Positions 41,770 to 51,349 of a stretch of DNA of 64,000 nucleotides are shown here, in pieces. The stretch covers positions 41,645-105,644 of the forward strand of contig JARBJD010000265.1 in assembly GCA_033064195.1 (NCBI GenBank), in the 5' to 3' direction. This DNA comes from Blattamonas nauphoetae (Eukaryota > Preaxostyla > Oxymonadida). A program made the translations under genes and the position numbers. The notes beneath the pieces were generated by a model. The model was not told the origin of the DNA, did not search any database, and saw only the letters and a list, made by a program, of their open reading frames with translations. The stretch's first letter is position 1; the number at the start of each line of letters is the position of its first letter.

Positions 41770-42034
41770 CTACAACCATCTACGTCAGCTTCACCCCACA
41801 CATCCTGCAGCTCACCCTCCCAAACTCCTTAGTCGCATCTCCACACACAACTGTAATCCTGACACTGTTGTCTCCACCTATCATATCCAACGAGATCATC
41901 GCCTGAGCATCAGGCAGCCAGAACACAGGCGAGTCGGGAGGCGCGCAGCATAGTTCGTCGGAGACAGGGAGAAAGTGTTGTGGAAGGAGCGAGAACTGCG
42001 CGGAGTGAGAATCTAGAGAGAGCGAGGGTTTCAT
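41770..42034 (-). CDS. Short coding-type stretch inside the TIR element
   Basis: Minus strand reads FWLPDAQAMISLDMIGGDNS and VRITVVCGDATKEFGRVSC, strand-turn patterns typical of a folded beta domain. The plus strand is also open here (IYVSFTPHILQLTLPNSL), so strand assignment is unsure. Confidence 0.3.
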
Positions 42035-42129
42035 GCGGACCCCGCTGCATCACAACGTCACGTCATCACTGCCCATCCCGCACAGAGCAGCAACGAGCGT
42101 AAGGAGAGCGTCCAGATTCTCGAATCTGT

Positions 42130-42966
42130 TCATTTCCATCGTAGACGAACTGTTTTTTTGCGGAGTGTCATTTCAACCGACAGGGTGACAGACTTGACTT
42201 TTTTGGTATTGGACAAGTGGGCGAATAGTGAAGCTTGTGGCGACTTTAAGTCGATGTGGAGACAGCCGTCGATGAGAGGTTGTGGGACTTGTGGTTGGAC
42301 AGTTTGGTGAACGTGTTGGACGGAAGAGACGGGAAGAGGAAACTTCTCGTCAAACTCGTCACGAAACCGTCGTCGGTTAGCTCTGTCTCGCTCTAAATCG
42401 GTCAGATCGAGTTCTCTCTCGATAAAAAACACTCCTTTGTACATCAGACTGAAATTGAAGATTGTGTTCTTCATGTTGGACATTTGGAGGATGAGCGCTA
42501 GAAGAAGCGACGTAGTGAATATCGGTGACTCGTTCTCCTTCAGCAGCACTTGTCCAGATTCTACCAATATCCTTTTCAGCATCAGCTTCAGTTCAAAGGT
42601 CGTGTTGATCTGCTGACGCTCACCTCCAGCCTTGCCAAACTTGCAGAGGACTCCTTCGACTGTCTGTGCAATCTGTGGCACTTCAGGGTTGTGCGAGATG
42701 GTGGACATCATCACCGATCTGATGTCCTTCAGAGTGGTCGACGATTGCGTTGGGTATTCGCCTCTCAATCTTTCAGCTTTTCTTCGTTCTCGATCTTCTC
42801 TTGATAGCCGTCTTTGAAGAGGTGACCGGGATCTGCTCTTCTCTTTCTCTTCGCTCTGTTTCTTTTTCATCCTCTTTCGATTCTTCCTCTTTTCCATATT
42901 CAATCCGAGGATCCTTTTCTCCATCGTTCGCATCCCATTCCTTTCCATCTTCACGACTTCCAGCAA
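42130..42966 (-). CDS. 278-residue RS-like protein inside the TIR element
   Basis: The N-terminal ~70 residues are Lys/Arg/Glu-rich with an RS-like patch (KSRSRSPLQRRLSREDRERR). Then a folded-looking region, IAQTVEGVLCKFGKAGG, FELKLMLKRILVESGQVLL, FTTSLLLALILQMSNMKNT, and a C-terminus with EVDLTD-like charged helix, FPLPVSSVQHVHQTVQPQVP and a basic end. RS patches are common in splicing and RNA-export proteins; this is suggestive only. It is the longest clean frame in the element and could be captured host sequence. The start is unsure because an overlapping frame reads through 43075. Confidence 0.45.
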   Translation of the reverse strand: MLEVVKMERNGMRTMEKRILGLNMEKRKNRKRMKKKQSEEKEKSRSRSPLQRRLSREDRERRKAERLRGEYPTQSSTTLKDIRSVMMSTISHNPEVPQIAQTVEGVLCKFGKAGGERQQINTTFELKLMLKRILVESGQVLLKENESPIFTTSLLLALILQMSNMKNTIFNFSLMYKGVFFIERELDLTDLERDRANRRRFRDEFDEKFPLPVSSVQHVHQTVQPQVPQPLIDGCLHIDLKSPQASLFAHLSNTKKVKSVTLSVEMTLRKKTVRLRWK

Positions 42967-43622
42967 TGTCCCCCATCCCTCTCATTGTCCTTGCACATTC
43001 CATCTTTGCTCCATCTGTCTTTGTTCTCTTTCTCATTCTGCAGTTTGTCGGTTCATGTGATGAAATCCAATTCACGTCACAGGTCCTGTGTCTGATTTAT
43101 CGAAGTGTTCGGAGGACTTAAGTATCAATCCATGGCTTGCTGTATTGTAGGGAAATTGAACCAAGGTGCTGAGTTTCAGCATTTCGATGGTGAGATCTGC
43201 CCTTATCCGATCTTAAAAGTGTCTGAATTGAATCAGTTCAACCTCGGTGGTCAGGAGTGTTTTATCATGAACAATGATGTGATATTGACATGAAAATTCC
43301 ATCTCCACATTCATCATGGAAATTACTGTGACTATGGGGTGAGAAAAAGAATGGGCTTCATCTCCCCCAGTTTCAATTTGCACACCCAATTTCTTGTCCA
43401 CACCTGTTTCTTTTGTGATTCTCTTTCACTTTTTGGTGGACGTTTGATTTATGTGGATTCCAGGGGTTTTGTGGTTTTCCCTCAGAGAATTCTGATAGAA
43501 AAGAACTGAATGCAGAAGGATTTTCGACGGTGATTTTGCGATGCCTGGATTCCAAAGAGCTCTCAAATTGTGATCATTCTTAAGAAATATATTTCAAGAA
43601 AAGAGAGCGTACAAACACATAC

Positions 43623-43901
43623 GTGATGGAAAAGGGTCATTCTCGATCTGTTAAGTCTTTCAGCGGAGATGGTAATCGCGTCCGCTTTGGTACTTATGAT
43701 TGCGATCAATTCAACGATATCAAAGATCTTTCATGGTCATTTCCTTGTGGTTGGAGCATGGACGAAGAAGCTCTAAAGTTATATGCCTATAATACACGAA
43801 AAATGAGCGATCGCAAACTTTGGCTCAAATTATCTGAACACACGTCCAGGAGGAGAGATGAGTTGACAATTAGAAACGAAATGATGAACGATGGAGATTG
43901 A
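43623..43901 (+). CDS. Small ORF of 92 codons inside the TIR element
   Basis: Reads DLSWSFPCGWSMDEEALKLY and KMSDRKLWLKLSEHTSRRRD, mixed aromatic and charged residues as in a folded small protein. No family recognised, no transposase motif. Possibly coding for an element protein; evidence is composition only. Confidence 0.3.
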   Translation: MMEKGHSRSVKSFSGDGNRVRFGTYDCDQFNDIKDLSWSFPCGWSMDEEALKLYAYNTRKMSDRKLWLKLSEHTSRRRDELTIRNEMMNDGD

Positions 43902-44143
43902 GTCGAGATATTCGGACAATCCCATGTTTTTGCGAAGGATGGGATCTGATCTCCCCCATTGAATGGGAAAATGCTCCAACACACAATCGCCATTCTCTGA
44001 TTGTTTTCCAATTATATTTCACGTCCTTTGAACATTTCAAAATCCAACTTGATACAATGAATGAATCACAGATCATAATTCCGAATGAAGTGAAAAAATG
44101 TCTATCTTTCTGAAAGAGGTCTGAAACAGTTCTCTATGAAGAG

Positions 44144-44279
44144 ATATTGCCTTTTTTCCTCACTCTTCGATTAAATGCGGCAACGATGGAGTGATCTAAT
44201 GTAATACGAGAAGTGAAGGTTATCTGTAGAGTGATGAAAGTCAAAATAAAAACAAAGGGGTTCAGTCTGGGACACCCTG
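44144..44279 (-). repeat. 136-bp terminal inverted repeat, right
   Basis: Reverse complement identical to 39070-39205; outer edge ...GGGACACCCTG followed by TA. Confidence 0.9.
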
Positions 44280-44382
44280 TATTCACAGTACAGCTTTACA
44301 AACAACTTCAGCAATGTAAGACAAAGAGTACGCACCGTCCAAACAGGTTCGTGACGTTATATTCGCTCAACCAAGTCGTATG

Positions 44383-46721
44383 TCAAATGAATCGCAGGAA
44401 TCTGTCTGGTAGGGATGGGCACCAGTCACCCGACTCAGATTTTTCGGACTGACTCAATTTGACCCATTTTTTCTTAATATCTTCTGGGATGAGTGAAATC
44501 ATCTGTCTTGTGAAAGGAATTGCTTGAAGAAAACTCCAAAGGGTCCGTTCGGTCACATCAGACTCTCCTCCAAATACATCAATCTGACTGATGAGGACTT
44601 TGGCAAACAAAATTAACAATATTGGCATAGAAGAATGTGATCTGGTGCAATCCAACGGTGAAGTGAGATGTTTTTCGACGGTGTTGTTCAACTCCGCAAA
44701 CGACACTTCTCCGGTCTCCATCTCCCACAGAATCATCGCTCAGATCGGCTCTCTTTGCGAGTTTGTTGCGAAGGTTGAGTCTGAAGATTTGTCTCCAATA
44801 GGGAGCTTTCATTCGGCTGTGTTGTTTCGGTGATTCCGATAGATGATAATAAACAGGAGAGGGAGGAGAACAACAATCGATGCGACAATCACAGGAATCA
44901 GCCACGGAAGAGCCGCCCCAAACTCTGTGCAATTTTCCCTTGCTTTCTTTTTTGCAGAAGCACCCATTTCAGGTTGTGGTCTTTCCCAAACCCAAGATTC
45001 ATCTGCCACTCCATTTGCTCGTTTAAGAACTGAGTAAGTTCTTTCGTTGTCAGATTGAACACGAGTGATGACTCGTTGTTTCGAGATGGTGAGACAGACG
45101 AGAGAGGGAGCGAGATGTCCTTTTCCGTCAATTTCGTTCTCTCATTAATTTCATACACTTCCACACTCAGTCCACATTCAATCAGCAGCGAGCCACTCAA
45201 CGAGAACAGAAACGATGTTGTTTTCTTGTTCAGTGTTACTGCCGAGTTGGCTGTGTCCAGTGTTGGGATGAACAGTGGCGAGTTCGGAGTCGAGTCTGTC
45301 CCACTCACTTCACACTCCTCCGCTGCAATCCATCCCGACGATCTTCTGACCCCATCTCCCGCGCTTTATGTTTGAATCTCCACTTTCCCCTTCTCAGAGC
45401 AGGCGTTGTTTCGACGAGCCGAGCGACATGATTGATATTGTGGTGAGTTGTCGTGGAAAATGTTTCCTTCCACAGTCAACAACCCACCGATCTGATTGAA
45501 GATGCCTTGAGAGACAAAGCTGAACTCGGTGGAATGGATGGAACTGTGTCGTCGTTTGAAAGTGTGTCGGTTGTGTCTGATTTCGACGAGCCAACAATTG
45601 TACTGATTTCATCACAACAACCCCATCCGACACACACAGGAACACAAAATCTGAAGATGGGGGTCGAATCGACACATCCACGTCTAGCAATTCGAAACGA
45701 CCTTCATCCACAACAATCAGCCCTTTCTCCGATTCGTATGACACATCCGCCCCAATCTCCAGTCGGAGTTCCGCAAACCCGCCGCGTTCGAATGGCATGG
45801 ATTGGTTTTCTCGCCACACAAAAACGACAAGTCGCTCGATGAGCTGTCCGAGAACAGCTCAAGCTCCGTTTGTGCTTCCAAAGCTGTGATGACAACGTCG
45901 GATGTGAGGACGAGTGCGTTGGTCCGACTGATCGGGTGGAGACTAGGCGAAGTACCAGTCGTTCTCCACTCACTACCAGACGCGCTCTTAATCTCATTGA
46001 GCTGGCCGTTTTCAGCGACGCGGATGTCACAGTTGGAGGGAGAGGGACCAGGATCGAGACAGGGTTGTTCACGACGATCGAATGCGCCGAGACTGTCAGA
46101 GGAGATTCCAGCGCGCCTCCTGTCAGCGTCACTGCGATCACTTGCGACAGCTCTGAGGGAATGGTGAACTTTGTGCCTGTCAGTAGAATCTTCACTTGGT
46201 TTCGCGAAACTGTCCACTTGGTGTCGGTATATTCCACTCGGAACGGTTGAGGGGGTGTTGTGAAAGAGGAGTCAATCGGTTCAATCACGACTGGTTGCGT
46301 CTCTCCTTCTGCAGTGTTCGAGACTGTTTTGTTCTAGATGTCAATGCTCGAGTGGTCAGTGTGAGAGTGGTCCTATCGTTGAGGAGTGCGACTGACGTTT
46401 CTAGTTCGTGGAAGCCAACAATTGGAAATGAATCACCATATTTCAGTGTTGCATCAACAGAAGGATACAAAACTGCTTCTCCTTTTCACTCCGATCCGTC
46501 CAGCTTCATCATAATCCATCTGGATGAATTCGCGCTCTTCAATTCCAACTCATAATTCTCGAAGTGGACAACAAAAGACCTGCCATCACAAAATGAGCCT
46601 TCTTCTTGTCCACTGAGTGTTTTTCGAGTGTCATCCTTGTCAGACGAGCTCGTCTGAGAATTGTGAAGGATGCAATCGGTTCGTCGATGTAGCTCACTGG
46701 TGTGGCTGGTGTAGCTTTCAT
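44383..46721 (-). pseudogene. Receptor-kinase-like surface protein, decayed or multi-exon
   Basis: Minus strand, from N- to C-terminus. A beta-rich repetitive ectodomain: FPIVGFHELETSVALLNDRT (46.4 kb), KILLTGTKFTIPSELSQVIA with VTLTGGALESPLTVSAHSIV (46.2-46.0 kb), NALVLTSDVVITALEAQTEL (45.9 kb), and TSFLFSLSGSLLIECGLSVE (45.2 kb). Then a transmembrane helix WLIPVIVASIVVLLPLLF with a basic stop-transfer YRNHRNN (44.87 kb), and a segment MILWEMETGEVSFAEL (44.72 kb) that matches the subdomain IX region of protein kinases. This architecture is typical of large receptor-like families in oxymonads as I recall them. The frame changes repeatedly and the kinase part is incomplete, so it is probably a pseudogene; short introns explain some shifts. 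Confidence 0.6.
44409..44465 (+). repeat. Solo hAT-like terminal sequence
   Basis: TAGGGATGGGCACCAGTCAC starts a block with paired GACTGACTC and GACTCAGA words. TAGGGATGGGC is a common form of hAT ends. No partner seen; it overlaps the end of the kinase-like remnant. Confidence 0.35.
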
Positions 46722-47700
46722 AACTGAGATAAGCGTATATGAAACATCAAATTTCTGATCTCACAAGCGATGGAGAGTGTTGTGACAACGAGGAGGCGAA
46801 CATATGTTGGCGGGGAGGGTTTGGGAGATAGAAATGGAGGGAGGGAGAGGTGAGTGGGCCCGGATTGTGGAAGGAGAGAGGTGTTCGTGTGATGGTGTTC
46901 CTTTGGTCTCCTAATGCTTTAGATGTGGAGTTAATGGACAGAAATGGGGGTTGGCAATTTTGAGGAGGGTGAGGTTGAGAGAGGGAAATGAGAGGCTTCT
47001 GTGGAAATATATGTCCATTTAGAGATGGACGATGTATCTGTGTCATCCACAATGACCTGAAACACTCAAAAAAACTTGACAGAAAAAGTGAGAGGATACA
47101 TGCCTGACATGACACGATTTCACGAAAATCGAGAAATTCGACTGACTGTCACTGACATGAGATTTTTAATTATGGGTCGGATCTCGGAGAAATTACTGTT
47201 TTTCCGAAGATCGAGATCTCCATTCATAGATGAAAATGTGATGTATTGCATATTCTAAAAGACTATTCTAACAGTTTTATTCACAATTAATTGAAATTTC
47301 TTGCTTTGGTTGAATCGCGAAATTCTAAGGGATGATCGTGTCAGTGTCAGTCAGTGACATTTCACTGACATGAGCGTTTTTCTCAATGAATAGTGCGTTT
47401 TAGAAACTAAAAGTTGAAACAAACCGTAGAGTGAAGTGTGAACAATGTGTGGACACAAAAATGCGGTCATAATTCATCATAATTATCGAGAAAAAGGCTC
47501 GTGTCAGTGTTTTTTGGGGACAGTCAGTGACTTAAACTTGTCAGTTATGTGTAGCTTTTTTGATCGCTTTTTGTTCTCACATTATTGCTTCTTTCACTTC
47601 ACACACAGCTCTTACAGTTGAAATTTGCCTCTTTTTTCAATTGAACCCTTCAATCCAGAGAAACACCTGTTTTTTCACATCGGTAATTTTGCTGTCTTTT
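46722..47700. other. Intergenic stretch with repeated GTCAGTGAC/CACTGACATG words
   Basis: No gene. GACTGTCACTGACATGAGATT at about 47.14 kb and CAGTGACATTTCACTGACATGAG at about 47.35 kb share their ends, and further TCAGTGAC words occur near 47.5 kb, so a decayed transposon may lie at about 47.08-47.55 kb. Confidence 0.35.
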
Positions 47701-47795
47701 TCCCGAAGGAGTCGTTCTTTCCTTCTCTCCTTTCTCCTTCGACTTCTCGTTGACATATTATTGAGAATTCATCATCAGGAAAACGAATTTTTCGA
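47701..47795 (+). repeat. Short decayed copy of the 19.8/25.35/29.08-kb family
   Basis: TCCTTCTCTCCTTTCTCCTTCGACTTCTCG is shared almost exactly with the copy at 19.82 kb (the quoted words split as TCCTTCTCTCC, TTTCTCCTTCG, ACTTCTCG). Confidence 0.45.
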
Positions 47796-48199
47796 AATGG
47801 AAGAAGATTGTGAGATGAGAAACTGAACAGGTCACATGGAATCGAACGATCAAATCCAAACACTGTCTGAATCAAGATACCAATATCGTGAAAAGAGAGT
47901 TGCTGTCGGCACAAGAGTTCAGACAGTTATCCGTCGAGAATACTAAAATTGAAGTTCGAAATATGAAAATGTGTGTTTTTGAGAGAAATATTGAAAGAAA
48001 ATGTCGAAAATAATGGAAACATGCCAGAAAGGACATGTGAATGCATAAAAGAATGTTCATCTTCGATAATAAACCGACCTGAGCGAGAAAAAGAGAAAGT
48101 CACCGAGAAGAATGATGGCAGATTTTCAGAGTCCTAAAATTGCTGTAAGAAAACAAGAAGCGTGAAATATGCATGAAATACAATTCAATGTGAAAATGG

Positions 48200-48664
48200 T
48201 TGACTTCCATGAGTTCGACTGTGATATTCATCGACAAAAGTTGGAACGGTTCAATGAAAGCGATGAAACTGAAAAAGATGTTTGTACTATGTAATTTGGT
48301 GAACGTACCTGAAACAATGCGTCAAACACGTCCGAATGCACATGCGTTAATGCCGCTCTCCTGCATGAATGCAACGAGGAGCTTCTCAGAGAAATCCACG
48401 GTGGGGATGATCTCATCAGTCACACATGTATTTGCTGAAACAGTCACATCCCGGAATAACAGCTGCTCCAAAAATCATGCCGAATGGTGTGTCATGGTTC
48501 TGTTAGCAACTCTCCAATCTCTTCCTTTTTTAGATATCTCTCTTCCTGATCTGTGTACATGGTCAGGCGATGTGATGAAATCTTTGGCTGTCTCTTTTCA
48601 CGTTGTTTATTGGAGAGTTGCAACTGATCTGTCCGTGATGAACGACTCATCTGATACAATATGA
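48200..48664 (+). CDS. Possible host exon, unknown protein
   Basis: 154 open codons with LVNVPETMRQTRPNAHALM, FVETVTSRN-like and LLATLQSLPFLDISLPDLC segments. Helical and Cys-containing. The other strand is full of stops. No family recognised and the start is not confirmed; it may be an exon of the gene that follows. Confidence 0.3.
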   Translation: MTSMSSTVIFIDKSWNGSMKAMKLKKMFVLCNLVNVPETMRQTRPNAHALMPLSCMNATRSFSEKSTVGMISSVTHVFAETVTSRNNSCSKNHAEWCVMVLLATLQSLPFLDISLPDLCTWSGDVMKSLAVSFHVVYWRVATDLSVMNDSSDTI

Positions 48665-48929
48665 GCACTCCTCGAGATCCCAGATTGTGATGATATATGT
48701 GACCTTACATCATCTCCTCCACCTTGGAAAGAGTATACTCCTCCGATTTTTTAATTTTTTGACTTTTCTGTGAAGGAAACATTGCAAATCACAAGATTAT
48801 CCGATTCTTCAACACAATTTTCAAGACTCTCTCCCAACTCTATTCAACATCGAAATCTCACGGTTCACTGGAAACTGATTCAGTTTTTGTTTCAAATCAG
48901 GAGATGTATCTTCTTCAATCACTTTACAC

Positions 48930-50604
48930 AGACTGTTGATGATACTTCAGATCCAATTCATTGAATCACCGAAACCAGCCAGTAGAAATTACTTCTCTCC
49001 GGAAGCTCTCTTCCAGACCGATGAATCTGTGAGTATGACGTTTATTTTTGATTATTCTCTTCTTACTTTCAGAATCCAGCCACGGACAAAAGTTTGCGGG
49101 CACCCAAGTCTGCATTTATGAACAGGTGTTTTTTTCTGATTTTTTTTGAAACACTTCACAACAATGAAAGATAGTCCTTAGTGAAATATAAAACCAATAT
49201 AGTGTGGTGAAGTGAAAATCAGGAAGAGATGTCGAGCCGAATTGGGAGGAAAATTTGATGAGGGTGACAAGAACACATCTCCTCTCTGTGGAAGAGGAGA
49301 TGTGAGGAGGTGAGAGTGTTTCTACTCTCAAAAATTGAATGGCTCCACTCCTTATTGAGAAAATGTTGGAGATGTCGTCGAAACGAGCAAAATCTATCTT
49401 CCGCATCTCGAGTCAATCATCCTTGTGGACATACCAAACTCATTCTCTTGTCTCAACAACATGTATTCTCTCTCAACTATTTGTCGGGCCTCCAAATTTG
49501 GTTTGTACGAACTACAACGAAAGTGTCAATGATTGGTTTTCACTACAGCTCGTCGTTTCTTTTGAGATTGAGAGAGAATACGTGTTGTTGAGACAAGAGA
49601 ATGAGTTTGGTATGTCCACAAGGATGATTGACTCGAGATGCGGAAGATAGATTTTGCTCGTTTCGACGACATCTCCAACATTTTCTCAATAAGGAGTGGA
49701 GCCATTCAATTTTTGAGAGTAGAAACACTCTCACCTCCTCACATCTCCTCTTCCACAGAGAGGAGATGTGTTCTTGTCACCCTCATCAAATTTTCCTCCC
49801 AAGTCGGCTCGAACTTTCCTCCTGATTTTCACTTCACTAGACTCTTTTTGTTCAATATTTTGGAAATTGCTGTCTTCCAATGTTGTGAAGTGTTTAATGA
49901 AAGATTAGAAAAAGTTGATTGTTCATAAACGCGAACAAGGGTGCCCGTAAACTTTTGTCCATGACTGATCGTTCAAATCAGAGGGAAACGATCTTTGGGT
50001 ATCAATTCGCATCAGCTCATAGCGATCAAGATGGAATCTCTTTCTGTAAGGTATTATCATCATGTCTTCATTACCTTCAGTCGATCTCGCCATTGACCAA
50101 ACAGGACTTAACTTTCTTATCGCAGATGAAATTTGAATACATCTCAACACTACCCCGTTCAACAGTTCGACACCAACAAATTTTTGTCCTCCATTCGCAG
50201 AAACGTGATTCAGTGAGGAGTGAACAGCCTCAAAAAGCTTCGACTTTGTCACTCGTCGATGAAGCAAAGCGCTTGCTTGCTGAGCAGTTTCCAAAGGATT
50301 CCGAAAAGAAGAAGCTAGGGGTTACGTTGTCATATCGTGAAATGGTCACCGATTACCGCTGCAAAAGGTGCCTCGATTTGAACTTCTTCTCTCGCCCATC
50401 CTCAGCCACAAAATGCTTCCTGATCGTTTCTGGAAGATTATTTCAGCTACTAAACCCAAAATTCAGAAGAAATCAACGACATCTATCTCTGAGAGACGAT
50501 ACTCTCTACCCCACGTCACAACTTCGCAGATCCCACCACTTGCACAGACAGGGAATGTAGAATTGTTTTGCGACGAAGGAAAAGGAAGTGTGTCACCGCG
50601 GTAG
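48930..50604 (+). CDS. Host gene with two short introns, its middle exon split by a palindromic MITE
   Basis: Coding up to 49028 (MILQIQFIESPKPASRNYF, SPEALFQTDES), intron 49029-49072 (44 nt), then NPA at 49073-49082. The frame resumes after the MITE with MTDRSNQRETIFGYQFASAH (49961 on), continues through YLQSISPLTKQDLTFLSQM and LVDEAKRLLAEQFPKDSEKK to YRCK, crosses intron 50368-50405 (38 nt), and ends SHKMLPDRFWKIISATK ... GKGSVSPR with TAG at 50602. Without the MITE the two exon halves are in one frame. Upstream exons are not resolved. No domain recognised. With the insertion present the gene is likely inactivated unless the MITE is spliced out. Confidence 0.6.
49084..49960. mobile_element. 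877-bp palindromic MITE (foldback) inserted in an exon
   Basis: Arms of about 390 bp (49084-49478 and 49568-49960) are near-perfect inverted copies around a ~90-bp loop. The outer ends read GGACAAAAGTTTGCGGGCAC on the left and, inward, GGACAAAAGTTTACGGGCAC on the right. GGACAAAAGTTT followed by GGGCACCC is the sort of end seen in Tc1-like elements. Because the arms match, both strands show the same open stretch (starting MRKIDFARFDDISNIFSIRS), which is a shadow of the palindrome. Flanks are CAGCCAC and ATGACTG, giving a possible CA duplication. No transposase. Confidence 0.85.
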
Positions 50605-50639
50605 GCCAAAGGAGTGAACAGCGGCCGCTGCAATTCGAT

Positions 50640-50953
50640 TGGAATGCCGCCTTAAGACACCCACGATGACAACGACGAGATGGACGAAAACGTGTTCCCC
50701 TTCCCGCTGTCGGTGCAGAAGTACACACCAAAAATGCATCCCGGATGGTAAAGCGGAAATCCTAAAAGATAAGGTAGAGCGAAGAAGAGATTTGGAAAAA
50801 CCAGCGAGCCGGTCTCATCCTGTTCAGTCCACGCCGTCAAACACTGCAAAGACTCCATCAAGCGCAGAGATACTCCACTTTCTCCTTGTAACTTCCAACA
50901 TCGTTGCCATCCACAGCTCATTTCCATCTTCGACTATCGTTGAACAATCATGA
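50640..50953 (+). CDS. Possible further host exon
   Basis: Reads DNDEMDENVFPFPLSVQKYT and PKMHPGW at 50665-50750, ending at a GTAAAG donor-like site. An acidic then aromatic stretch that looks coding. It may be a downstream exon of a neighbouring gene; frame and partners unknown. Confidence 0.3.
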
Positions 50954-51050
50954 TATTTTTTGACATAAAAGAGAGAGTCTGATACCAAAACAAGAGTTGA
51001 TAATACGAAAAAGATGAAAAGGTGATCCACAATGGTGTGACAGGAGTCGA

Positions 51051-51131
51051 GATGTTGATCAGACCCAAAGTGAAGAGTCACAAAAACCACTGACAACTGA
51101 CACGCCGTTTTGCCGTGTCACTCATGTATAA
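51051..51131 (+). repeat. Left copy of an ~80-bp inverted repeat
   Basis: GATGTTGATCAGACCCAAAG ... CTGACAACTGACACGCC ... GCCGTGTCACTCATGTATA is repeated inverted at 53503-53582. The pair encloses the Tc1-type element and about 0.8 kb more, so it could be the ends of a larger, older element. Confidence 0.65.
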
Positions 51132-51349
51132 GTGAGAGTGAATACGTGACAATAACGGGAATTAACGGAATGAAATTAATGTGATTTATCAACAATTGCG
51201 CATACAGAACCTTGTACGGTTGTCTTCCTCGAGAAGAATAGTCTCAGGCTTCAGTTCCCCTTTCAGAAACGCCTTCGTTGATGGGACGCACAAGTGTGTC
51301 TGAATCAGAAAACAGAACAAAGATCTAGCAGCAATAGATGATGCACATA

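Larger units (their letters stand above)
39070..44279. mobile_element. 5.2-kb TIR element with identical 136-bp ends and host-like cargo
   Basis: The ends are perfect inverted repeats of 136 bp (39070-39205 and 44144-44279), each starting CAGGGTGTCCCAGACTGAAC at the outer edge, flanked by TA. A CAG-type end with TA duplication fits the Tc1/mariner superfamily in the wide sense. No transposase was recognised inside. Instead there is plus- and minus-strand coding-type sequence of host character, chiefly on the minus strand at 39.9-43.0 kb. Each copy of the repeat has only one outer end, so these are two ends of one element and not two separate MITEs. Identity of the ends implies recent movement or recent gene conversion. 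Confidence 0.75.

Noticed and set aside
49116-49928. Identical ORFs on both strands (MRKIDFARFDDISNIF...)
   Set aside because: They are mirror images created by the palindromic MITE and show no transposase or other domain.
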